64,000 nucleotides of DNA, from contig NZ_FOVC01000001.1 of NCBI RefSeq assembly GCF_900115045.1, forward strand, positions 186,001 to 250,000, given 5' to 3'. The number at the start of each line of letters is the position of its first letter. Within the stretch, counting starts at the first letter, position 1. The notes under the pieces are model-generated. The model was given only the letters and a program-made list of their open reading frames with translations. It was not told the origin of the DNA and searched no databases. The DNA is from Izhakiella capsodis. GTDB lineage: Bacteria; Pseudomonadota; Gammaproteobacteria; Enterobacterales; Enterobacteriaceae. Below, one piece after another: positions 33,661 through 41,374 of this stretch. The position numbers and the translations under genes were made by a program.

Positions 33661-35418
33661 TTATTTCCAGAAACGGCGTTTAGCCTGCTGAAGCTTTTCA
33701 TAAGCTGTCAGCAATGACTGGTGCGCCGGAAAAGCATTCAGTTCGGCATCGACGGCTTGTAAACCGTAAAAAGGCGATGTTCCGCTCAGGGCTGCGGTAG
33801 CGGCCTCAAGCGCCGTTTGTCCATACATACGGATGAATGCGTGCTGATACTGTCCCGGTGAGCGTTCATCTTCCATCGCCAGCAGCAATAAGGTTTGCAG
33901 GCAGCGATAATAATTCGCTCGCTCGGGCGTAAACACTGAGCTATTAAATTCCATCGTCCATTCTGTCCAAATCAACGCCTGTTCAGGATCGCCCCCTGCC
34001 AGTGCCAGCATTGATTTTAGTTCGCCAATGCGCAGGGTGAACCAGCCATTATCGTTACCTGTTGCGAGACCCAGAAGTTCGCGAACGCGGGTAAAATCAT
34101 CGTAGCCTTCATCATCGAGACGCTCAATTAACGCCAGGTATTCCTCCGCTTTCCAGCGACTGTTCGGTAAGGAGAGCAGGGTATCACGCAAGCCAGCCCC
34201 CATATTATTGTTTGCCAGCAGCAAGTCTTCGGCCGGATAGATGTCCGACATACCTGGCACCAGAATACGACAGGCGTATACATCGAGATGTTCATAGTCT
34301 GCGATATATACGTCTTTATTCTCAGCACGGAAGATGGCCATCAACGTGGCGAACTCCTCTTCCGTAGAACCCTCGAAACGCCAGTCGACGAAGGGATAAT
34401 CGGCTTTATCTTTAAACAGATTCCATGAAATAGCGCCGCTGGAATCAATAAAGTGGGTTTCCAGGTTAGCATGCTCTGCCACTTCTTCATCATCGAAAGT
34501 CGGTGGTGTGAACACGTCCAGGTCTTTCAGGCTGCGACCTTGCAATAATTCAGTGACGGTACGCTCCAGCGCTACGCCGAAGTCTGGATGGGCGCCGAAA
34601 GAAGCAAAGCAGGTGCCATTGCCCGGATTGAAAAGTACCACGCAGATTACCGGATACTTGCCACCCAGCGAGGCGTCGTAAGCAAAGATCGGAAAGCCTT
34701 CCGCTTCAAGTTTATCGATGGCTTCAGTGACGAGAGGATAGCGGTCCAGTACGATCTGTGGAATAGCCGGGAGGCTAATTGCTTCAGCGATGATGCGGTT
34801 CTTGATATAGCGTTCAAAGACTTCTGAAAGCCCTTGTACCCGCGCTTCATTGCGCGTATTGCCTGCTGACATTCCATTTGAGACGTACAGGTTTCCAATA
34901 ATGTTCATTGGAATATAAATCGTTTGCTGATCAGACTGGCGCGCAAACGGGAGTGCGCAAATACCACGCGCGCTATTACCGGATTGTAGGTCGATGAGTG
35001 CGCTGGCGGTTAATTCATTTTCTGGATCGTAAAAATGGCGCAAAGAGTCATCCAGAATACCTTGCGGAAGAGTATCATCATCGGGTAGCGGAAACCATTT
35101 TTCATTGGGATAATGAACAAAGTCGCCGTTGGCGATCGCAGCGCCAAGCCAGAAGTCCGCAAAAAAATAGTTGGTTGAAAGACGTTCAAAGTATTCGCCG
35201 AGTGCCGATGCCAGTGCGGCTTTTTTAGTGGCACCTTTACCATTGGTGAAGCAAAGTGGACAATCGCGGTCGCGGATATGCACTGACCAGACGTTAGGTA
35301 CAGGGTTGAGCCAGGAAGCTTCCTCTATATGAAAACCAAGATCCTGAAGTTTATGCTGAAAGCGGGAGATTGAATCCTCCAGCGCGGCATCTTTGCCTGG
35401 GATGTACGTTTGCGTCAT
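33661..35418 (-). CDS. ycaO: Ribosomal protein S12 methylthiotransferase accessory factor YcaO
   Basis: A 585-residue YcaO-domain protein (E. coli 586). The N-terminal two thirds form the ATP-binding YcaO fold (GKGATKKAALASALGEYFERLS, AGNTRNEARVQGLSEVFERYIKNRI, GAHPDFGVALERTVTELLQGR). The C-terminal part (about 430-585) is a TPR-like domain. In E. coli YcaO supports RimO-dependent beta-methylthiolation of S12. No peptide precursor or dehydrogenase partner is nearby, so a natural-product role is not suggested. The neighbourhood (focA downstream, serC divergent) matches E. coli except that ycaP is missing. Confidence 0.95.
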   Translation of the reverse strand: MTQTYIPGKDAALEDSISRFQHKLQDLGFHIEEASWLNPVPNVWSVHIRDRDCPLCFTNGKGATKKAALASALGEYFERLSTNYFFADFWLGAAIANGDFVHYPNEKWFPLPDDDTLPQGILDDSLRHFYDPENELTASALIDLQSGNSARGICALPFARQSDQQTIYIPMNIIGNLYVSNGMSAGNTRNEARVQGLSEVFERYIKNRIIAEAISLPAIPQIVLDRYPLVTEAIDKLEAEGFPIFAYDASLGGKYPVICVVLFNPGNGTCFASFGAHPDFGVALERTVTELLQGRSLKDLDVFTPPTFDDEEVAEHANLETHFIDSSGAISWNLFKDKADYPFVDWRFEGSTEEEFATLMAIFRAENKDVYIADYEHLDVYACRILVPGMSDIYPAEDLLLANNNMGAGLRDTLLSLPNSRWKAEEYLALIERLDDEGYDDFTRVRELLGLATGNDNGWFTLRIGELKSMLALAGGDPEQALIWTEWTMEFNSSVFTPERANYYRCLQTLLLLAMEDERSPGQYQHAFIRMYGQTALEAATAALSGTSPFYGLQAVDAELNAFPAHQSLLTAYEKLQQAKRRFWK

Positions 35419-35718
35419 AACGGCCCACCATTATTAACTGTGCGGAAAGCGCGCAATCATACGGGGTTTTACCACTTATCGCTATCCGCTACGCTGACAT
35501 TTTCATCCGCCTGACTACAGCTCAGACCCGCGGGCCAGCGAAATTGAAACGTAGCTAATTGGATAAAATTATGCATCGTTGTGTTTGAGCAGCATTTTCC
35601 ACTGTCTTTCAGCGGGAAAAACTGGCTTGCTAAACAGATAAGTCATTGCAGCGCCCGGAGCGGGGTGTTAAAACCGGGTGTAACAAGTAGATTAATTGCT
35701 AACAAGTGGTGAGGGGAA
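35419..35718. promoter_or_regulatory. ycaO-serC divergent intergenic region
   Basis: A 300-bp spacer that should contain the ycaO and serC promoters. In E. coli ycaP lies in this interval; no trace of it is readable. GAGGGG precedes serC. The serC-aroA operon is under Lrp and CRP control in E. coli; no specific site was identified. Confidence 0.4.
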
Positions 35719-36804
35719 ATGAGTCAGGTTTTCAATTTTAGCTCCGGCCCGGCAATGCTGCCGGCAGAAGTGTTACGTCGCGCGGAACAGGAACTCTGCA
35801 ACTGGCAGGGCTCCGGCACCTCGGTGATGGAAATCAGCCACCGCAGCAACGCGTTTATTCAGGTTGCCCAGGAGGCGGAGAAGGACTTTCGCGATTTACT
35901 GAAAATCCCCTCAAACTACAACGTGTTATTTTGCCAGGGTGGCGCCCGTGCACAGTTCGCTGCCGTGCCTCTCAATCTGCTGGGTGACAAATCCACAGCG
36001 GATTATGTCGATGGCGGTTATTGGGCGGCCAGCGCGATTAAAGAAGCGAAGAAATACTGTTCGCCTAACGTTTTTGACGCCAAAATCCGCATAGACGGTC
36101 AGCGTGCGATCCTGCCGATGAGCAAATGGCAGTTACAGGATCACGCGGCTTACGTTCATTTCTGCCCGAATGAAACGATTGATGGCATTGCCATCGAAGA
36201 ACAGCCTGATTTTGGCGATAAAGTCGTTGTCGCCGATTTTTCTTCCACACTGCTTTCGCGCCCGATCGATGTTAATCGCTACGGGGTCATCTATGCCGGG
36301 GCGCAGAAAAATATTGGTCCGGCGGGGTTGACGTTAGTAATAGTGCGCGATGACCTGCTGGGTAATGCGCACCAGTCGTTGCCTAGCATTCTAAATTATC
36401 AGGTTCTGAGCGAAAACGATTCAATGTTTAATACTCCGCCGACTTTTGCCTGGTATCTGTCCGGGTTAGTATTCAAGTGGCTTAAAGAGCAGGGCGGCGT
36501 CGCTGAGCTGGACAAACGTAATCAGGCGAAGGCAGATTTACTGTATGGCGCTATCGACAGCAGCGATTTTTATCGTAATGATGTCGCTCCCGCTAACCGT
36601 TCTCGCATGAACGTGCCTTTTCAGCTGGCCGATGACTCGCTCGATAGTTTATTCCTCACTGAATCGCTGAATGCAGGATTGCAGGCGCTCAAGGGGCACC
36701 GCGCTGTCGGCGGTATGCGTGCATCTATTTACAATGCGATGCCGCTGGAAGGCGTAAAAGCGCTGACTGAGTTTATGGCTGACTTTGAACGTCGCCACGG
36801 CTGA
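35719..36804 (+). CDS. serC: Phosphoserine aminotransferase SerC
   Basis: A 361-residue PLP enzyme (E. coli SerC 362) that makes 3-phosphoserine in serine biosynthesis and also acts in pyridoxal phosphate synthesis. Features are FNFSSGPAMLPAEVL, SVMEISHRS, FCQGGARAQFAAVP, ADFSSTLLSRPIDV, and the PLP-lysine motif GAQKNIGPAGLT (Lys about 198). The C-terminus GMRASIYNAMPLEGVKALTEFM is intact. GAGGGG ribosome site is 5 bp before the ATG. Cotranscribed with aroA, with a hairpin between them. Confidence 0.97.
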   Translation: MSQVFNFSSGPAMLPAEVLRRAEQELCNWQGSGTSVMEISHRSNAFIQVAQEAEKDFRDLLKIPSNYNVLFCQGGARAQFAAVPLNLLGDKSTADYVDGGYWAASAIKEAKKYCSPNVFDAKIRIDGQRAILPMSKWQLQDHAAYVHFCPNETIDGIAIEEQPDFGDKVVVADFSSTLLSRPIDVNRYGVIYAGAQKNIGPAGLTLVIVRDDLLGNAHQSLPSILNYQVLSENDSMFNTPPTFAWYLSGLVFKWLKEQGGVAELDKRNQAKADLLYGAIDSSDFYRNDVAPANRSRMNVPFQLADDSLDSLFLTESLNAGLQALKGHRAVGGMRASIYNAMPLEGVKALTEFMADFERRHG

Positions 36805-36843
36805 GTATTAATAAGATTCATAACCGCATTGTGATATGACAGC

Positions 36844-36878
36844 GCTGAAGCAATACGCTTAAAGCTTCAGCTCCTTTT
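36844..36878 (+). terminator. Attenuator-like hairpin between serC and aroA
   Basis: Stem GCTGAAGC (36844-36851) / GCTTCAGC (36864-36871), 12-nt loop, then TCCTTTTATTG. It lies 39 bp after the serC stop. A partial terminator between serC and aroA has been described in E. coli, so this may set the lower aroA expression. Confidence 0.55.
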
Positions 36879-36900
36879 ATTGTTGGAGAATACGTTTTAC

Positions 36901-38187
36901 ATGCAGGACTCCCTGACGTTACAACCAGTTTCCCGGATTGATGGTACCGTTAATCTGCCGGGATCAAAAAGCGTGTCTAATCGTGCGCTGCTGCTGGCAG
37001 CTATGGCATCCGGTACCACGCGGCTGACCAATCTGTTAGACAGCGATGATGTACGACATATGCTGAATGCGCTCACCACCCTCGGTGTGTCCTATCACCT
37101 TTCCGACGACCGCCGTACGTGCGAGGTGATCGGCGTTAACGGGCCATTGCACAGTACCAGTGCGCAGAGGCTTTTTTTAGGCAACGCGGGCACTGCCATG
37201 CGCCCACTGGCCGCCGCGCTTTGTCTGGGAGAAAACGATGTTGTTTTGACAGGGGAGCCGCGGATGAAAGAGCGCCCGATCGGACACCTTGTTGATGCCT
37301 TACGTCAGGGGGGGGCGCAGATTGACTATCTTGAGCAGCAAAATTACCCCCCGCTGAGGCTTCGGGGCGGTTTTAGCGGCGGTAGCGTCGAGGTCGATGG
37401 TTCAGTATCCAGCCAGTTTCTGACCGCGATGCTGATGACGGCGCCGTTGGCGGAGAAAGATACGACTATCCGCATTAAGGGCGAGTTGGTATCTAAACCC
37501 TACATAGATATCACCCTGCATCTGATGAAAGCCTTCGCCATTGAAGTGGAAAACGACCACTATCGCTCATTCCGCATAAAAGGAAGGCAACATTATCAGT
37601 CACCGGGGCAATATCTGGTAGAAGGCGATGCTTCTTCAGCCTCCTACTTCCTCGCTGCCGCGGCAATAAAAGGCGGTACGGTCAAGGTAACGGGTATCGG
37701 TAAAACCAGCGTGCAGGGAGACGTTCTTTTTGCTGATGTGCTGGAAAAAATGGGGGCCACCATTGAATGGGCAGACGATTACATCGCTTGCACGCGCGGT
37801 GAGTTGAAAGCGATAGATATGGATATGAACCATATTCCTGACGCTGCAATGACCATCGCTACCGTAGCGCTGTTCGCTGATGGCACGACGACTATGCGTA
37901 ACATTTATAATTGGCGGGTGAAAGAAACCGATCGTCTGACGGCAATGGCCACAGAGCTGCGCAAAGTCGGTGCAGGGGTTGAGGAGGGCGAAGACTACAT
38001 TCGCATTATCCCACCCGCGACGCTGACAGCCGCCGAGATCGGCACTTACAACGACCACCGTATGGCAATGTGTTTTTCGCTTGTAGCGTTATCAGATACG
38101 CCAGTGACCATCCTCGATCCGGGCTGTACGGCGAAAACTTTCCCCGACTACTTTGAGCAGTTCGCCCGTATCAGCATACCTGCCTGA
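36901..38187 (+). CDS. aroA: 3-phosphoshikimate 1-carboxyvinyltransferase (EPSP synthase) AroA
   Basis: A 428-residue enzyme (E. coli AroA 427) of the shikimate pathway joining shikimate-3-phosphate and PEP. Conserved motifs are LPGSKSVSNRALLLAAMA, the PEP-site LFLGNAGTAMRPLAAALCL (class I, glyphosate-sensitive type), TGEPRMKERPIGHLVDALR and EGDASSASYFLAAAAIKGG. The ATG at 36901 is chosen by the family N-terminus (SLTLQP); GGAG lies 13-16 bases upstream, a long spacing. An upstream in-frame TTG at 36880 would add seven residues. ycaL, which follows in E. coli, is absent. Confidence 0.97.
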   Translation: MQDSLTLQPVSRIDGTVNLPGSKSVSNRALLLAAMASGTTRLTNLLDSDDVRHMLNALTTLGVSYHLSDDRRTCEVIGVNGPLHSTSAQRLFLGNAGTAMRPLAAALCLGENDVVLTGEPRMKERPIGHLVDALRQGGAQIDYLEQQNYPPLRLRGGFSGGSVEVDGSVSSQFLTAMLMTAPLAEKDTTIRIKGELVSKPYIDITLHLMKAFAIEVENDHYRSFRIKGRQHYQSPGQYLVEGDASSASYFLAAAAIKGGTVKVTGIGKTSVQGDVLFADVLEKMGATIEWADDYIACTRGELKAIDMDMNHIPDAAMTIATVALFADGTTTMRNIYNWRVKETDRLTAMATELRKVGAGVEEGEDYIRIIPPATLTAAEIGTYNDHRMAMCFSLVALSDTPVTILDPGCTAKTFPDYFEQFARISIPA

Positions 38188-38199
38188 TACTGCCTCTCT

Positions 38200-38226
38200 G
38201 CTGTCGGTGGCGCGCCGACAGCTTTT
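38200..38226 (+). terminator. Rho-independent terminator of serC-aroA
   Basis: Perfect 8-bp stem GCTGTCGG (38200-38207) / CCGACAGC (38215-38222), loop TGGCGCG, then TTTT. It starts 13 bp after the aroA stop. Confidence 0.8.
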
Positions 38227-38287
38227 CAAGCGGAGATATTTTTCTGGCTTGCTTAGCAGGGGGGTAACTATTCTTCTTAGAGCGGCG

Positions 38288-38293
38288 TATAAT
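38288..38293 (+). promoter_or_regulatory. Predicted -10 element upstream of cmk
   Basis: A consensus TATAAT lies 60 bp before the cmk ATG, between the aroA terminator and cmk. No good -35 hexamer is present at 16-18 bp, so the call rests on the -10 and position. Confidence 0.4.
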
Positions 38294-38353
38294 ATGCACC
38301 CGTCTTAGCCATAAAACTAATAAAACAGGCTTAACACCGACAGGAGACAGTGA

Positions 38354-39037
38354 ATGATATCAACAATCCCGGTGATAACTATTGATGGTCCAAGCGGAGC
38401 GGGTAAAGGGACGCTATGTAAAGCGATGGCGGAAACGCTCTCCTGGCACTTGCTTGATTCCGGCTCTATTTATCGCGTCCTTGCTCTGGCGGCACTTCAT
38501 CATCATATTGATATCAGTGCTGAAGATGCTCTGGTCCCAGTAGCTGCACATCTGGACGTGCGTTTCGTCGTTAATAACGGCGATACCCACGTTGTTCTTG
38601 AGGCTGAGGACGTTACTGTGGAAATTCGCTCCCAGGAGGTCAGTAACACCGCTTCGAAAGTTGCCGTTTTTCCCCGTGTGCGCGAGGCGTTGCTTCGGCG
38701 CCAGCGGGCTTTTCGCGAAGCGCCTGGGTTGATTGCGGATGGCCGGGATATGGGAACGGTCGTTTTTCCCGATGCGCAGGTAAAAATCTTCCTGGATGCC
38801 AGCTCCGAAGAGCGCGCCCGCCGCCGTATGCTACAGTTGCAGGAGAAGGGCTTTAGTGTTAACTTTGAGCGCCTTTTAGCCGAGATAAGGGAGCGCGACA
38901 ATCGCGATCGTAATCGCGCTATCGCGCCGTTAGTGCCTGCGCCTGATGCATTGGTGCTGGATTCAACCAGCATGAACATCGAGCTGGTGATTGAAAAAGC
39001 GCTTAATTATGCGCGTCAAAAACTGGCTTTCTCTTAG
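38354..39037 (+). CDS. cmk: Cytidylate kinase
   Basis: A 227-residue CMP/dCMP kinase (E. coli 227). P-loop GPSGAGKGT (about 11-19), LLDSGSIYRVLALAALHH, the NMP-binding insert with VSNTASKVAVFPRVREALLRRQR, and DGRDMGTVVFPDAQVKIFLDAS. It phosphorylates CMP and dCMP in pyrimidine salvage. GACAGGAGACAG gives a strong ribosome site. It lies upstream of rpsA, as in E. coli, where some rpsA transcripts begin within or before cmk. Confidence 0.97.
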   Translation: MISTIPVITIDGPSGAGKGTLCKAMAETLSWHLLDSGSIYRVLALAALHHHIDISAEDALVPVAAHLDVRFVVNNGDTHVVLEAEDVTVEIRSQEVSNTASKVAVFPRVREALLRRQRAFREAPGLIADGRDMGTVVFPDAQVKIFLDASSEERARRRMLQLQEKGFSVNFERLLAEIRERDNRDRNRAIAPLVPAPDALVLDSTSMNIELVIEKALNYARQKLAFS

Positions 39038-39148
39038 GCTTAAATTTGTAGTGCCCCTGCTGACAGGATGTTTGCAGGTATGTGAAACAACCCCATCCGT
39101 CATGATGACAGATGGACGTTAAATTGAAGAATCCTGAAGATTATCAAT

Positions 39149-40825
39149 ATGACTGAATCTTTTGCTCAACTCTTTGAAGAGTCCCTGAAAGAAATCGAAA
39201 CCCGCCCGGGTTCTATCGTGCGTGGCGTTGTTGTTGCTATCGACAAAGACGTAGTTCTGGTTGATGCCGGCCTGAAATCTGAGTCAGCCATTCCGGCCGA
39301 GCAGTTCAAAAACGCCCAGGGCGAATTGGAAATCCAGGTTGGTGACGAAGTTGACGTCGCACTGGATGCTGTAGAAGACGGCTTCGGTGAAACGCAGCTC
39401 TCTCGTGAGAAAGCAAAACGCCACGAAGCGTGGCTGATGCTTGAAAAAGCTTACGAAGAAGCAGCAACCGTTACTGGTGTAATCAACGGCAAAGTCAAGG
39501 GCGGCTTCACTGTTGAGCTGAATGGCATTCGCGCGTTCCTGCCAGGCTCACTGGTCGACGTCCGTCCGGTGCGTGATACCCTGCACCTGGAAGGTAAAGA
39601 GCTGGAATTCAAAGTTATCAAGCTCGACCAGAAGCGTAACAACGTTGTGGTATCCCGTCGTGCTGTCATTGAGTCTGAAAACAGCGCAGAACGCGATCAG
39701 CTGCTGGAAAACCTGCAGGAAGGCATGGAAGTTAAAGGTATCGTTAAGAACCTTACTGACTACGGTGCATTCGTTGATCTGGGTGGCGTCGATGGCCTGC
39801 TGCATATCACCGATATGGCGTGGAAACGCGTCAAGCATCCGAGTGAAATTGTTAACGTGGGCGACGAAATCACTGTTAAAGTGCTCAAGTTCGACCGCGA
39901 GCGTACGCGTGTTTCTCTTGGCCTGAAACAGCTGGGCGAAGATCCATGGGTCGCTATCGCTAAGCGTTATCCGGAAGGCACTCGCCTGACCGGTCGCGTG
40001 ACCAATCTGACTGATTATGGCTGCTTCGTAGAAATTGAAGAGGGCGTTGAAGGTCTGGTTCACGTATCTGAAATGGACTGGACTAACAAAAATATTCATC
40101 CGTCTAAAGTGGTTAACGTCGGTGATGTTGTTGAAGTCATGGTCCTGGATATCGATGAAGAGCGCCGCCGCATCTCCCTTGGCCTGAAGCAGTGCAAAGC
40201 CAACCCATGGCAGCAGTTTGCTGAGACCCATAACAAAGGCGATCGCGTTGAAGGTAAAATTAAGTCTATCACTGACTTTGGTATCTTCATCGGTCTGGAC
40301 GGCGGCATCGACGGTCTTGTACACCTGTCTGACATCTCATGGAATGCGACTGGCGAAGAAGCCGTACGTGAGTACAAGAAAGGTGACGAAATCGCAGCTG
40401 TGGTTCTGCAAGTCGATGCAGAGCGTGAGCGTATCTCCCTCGGCGTTAAGCAGCTGGCGGAAGATCCGTTCAACAACTACATCTCTCTGAATAAAAAAGG
40501 TGCAATTGTCACTGGTAAAGTCACTGCAGTTGACGCTAAAGGTGCTACAGTTGAATTAGCTGACGGCGTAGAAGGCTATCTGCGCGCTTCTGAAGCTTCA
40601 CGGGACCGCATCGAAGATGCAACTCAGGTTCTGAACGTGGGTGATGAAGTTGAAGCCAAATACACTGGTGTTGATCGCAAAAACCGCGTAGTAAGCCTGT
40701 CTGTTCGTGCCAAAGACGAAGCGGATGAGAAAGATGCTATTGCTACTGTGAATAACAATAAGCAGGAAGAGAGCAACTTCTCTAACGCGATGGCTGAAGC
40801 GTTCAAAGCAGCTAAAGGCGAGTAA
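39149..40825 (+). CDS. rpsA: 30S ribosomal protein S1
   Basis: A 558-residue protein (E. coli 557) built of six S1 RNA-binding repeats. Repeats 3-6 are clear: GMEVKGIVKNLTDYGAFVDL, GTRLTGRVTNLTDYGCFVEI, GDRVEGKIKSITDFGIFIGL and GAIVTGKVTAVDAKGATVEL. Repeats 1-2 bind the ribosome (through S2); 3-6 bind mRNA. Codon use is strongly biased towards optimal codons, as expected for a highly expressed gene. In E. coli S1 represses its own translation through structure in the leader; the 111-bp leader here is AT-rich and lacks a strong Shine-Dalgarno sequence, consistent with that. Confidence 0.98.
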   Translation: MTESFAQLFEESLKEIETRPGSIVRGVVVAIDKDVVLVDAGLKSESAIPAEQFKNAQGELEIQVGDEVDVALDAVEDGFGETQLSREKAKRHEAWLMLEKAYEEAATVTGVINGKVKGGFTVELNGIRAFLPGSLVDVRPVRDTLHLEGKELEFKVIKLDQKRNNVVVSRRAVIESENSAERDQLLENLQEGMEVKGIVKNLTDYGAFVDLGGVDGLLHITDMAWKRVKHPSEIVNVGDEITVKVLKFDRERTRVSLGLKQLGEDPWVAIAKRYPEGTRLTGRVTNLTDYGCFVEIEEGVEGLVHVSEMDWTNKNIHPSKVVNVGDVVEVMVLDIDEERRRISLGLKQCKANPWQQFAETHNKGDRVEGKIKSITDFGIFIGLDGGIDGLVHLSDISWNATGEEAVREYKKGDEIAAVVLQVDAERERISLGVKQLAEDPFNNYISLNKKGAIVTGKVTAVDAKGATVELADGVEGYLRASEASRDRIEDATQVLNVGDEVEAKYTGVDRKNRVVSLSVRAKDEADEKDAIATVNNNKQEESNFSNAMAEAFKAAKGE

Positions 40826-40914
40826 TCACAGCCTGTGCAGGGCGACGGTATACCGTCACCCTCAAGTCGTTGATAATTGCTAAGTTCTATGCCACAAGCA
40901 CAACCGGAGGATTC

Positions 40915-41199
40915 ATGACCAAGTCAGAACTGATCGAAAGACTTGCAGGGCAGCATACTCATATTCCTGCGAAAGTCGTCGAGGATGCGGTGAAAGAAAT
41001 GCTCGACCATATGGCGACAACGTTGTCACAGGGCGAGCGCATTGAAATCCGAGGATTTGGCAGTTTCTCTTTGCACTACCGTGCGCCCCGCACCGGACGT
41101 AATCCGAAAACGGGTGATAAAGTGGATCTGGAAGGTAAATACGTTCCTCACTTTAAGCCGGGTAAAGAGCTACGCGATCGGGCAAATATCTACGGCTAA
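40915..41199 (+). CDS. ihfB: Integration host factor subunit beta
   Basis: A 94-residue DNABII protein, the E. coli IhfB length. The DNA-binding arm with RAPRTGRNPKTGDKVDLEGKYVPHFKPGKELRD is intact, including the intercalating proline. It pairs with IHF-alpha (not in this window) to bend DNA. The ATG at 40915 has CGGAGGA just upstream. rpsA precedes it, as in E. coli. Confidence 0.98.
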   Translation: MTKSELIERLAGQHTHIPAKVVEDAVKEMLDHMATTLSQGERIEIRGFGSFSLHYRAPRTGRNPKTGDKVDLEGKYVPHFKPGKELRDRANIYG

Positions 41200-41214
41200 G
41201 TCTGAGATTGATTA

Positions 41215-41243
41215 AAAACGACACTCCGGTGTCGTTTTTTTTT
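41215..41243 (+). terminator. Rho-independent terminator of ihfB
   Basis: Stem CGACAC (41219-41224) / GTGTCG (41229-41234), loop TCCG, preceded by AAAA and followed by nine T residues. Confidence 0.92.
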
Positions 41244-41374
41244 GTTATTTTTCAACACTGAAATTTGCATACGAGAGCGCAAAATTTTGCGCGTTGGCGC
41301 GCATGGCGCTGATTCCATAGGATAAACCGGCGCGGGGACAAGGCATACTTTTCTTCTGACCTCAGGGGGAAAAT

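Noticed and set aside
33661..35418. YcaO-domain protein as part of a ribosomally made peptide (azole) cluster
   Set aside because: It is the standard E. coli-type YcaO with its TPR-like C-terminus, in the conserved place next to focA, with no precursor peptide or dehydrogenase nearby.
39548..40324. Long minus-strand open frame of 258 codons inside rpsA
   Set aside because: It is opposite a highly expressed, strongly codon-biased ribosomal gene, which often leaves long antisense frames. There is no independent support.
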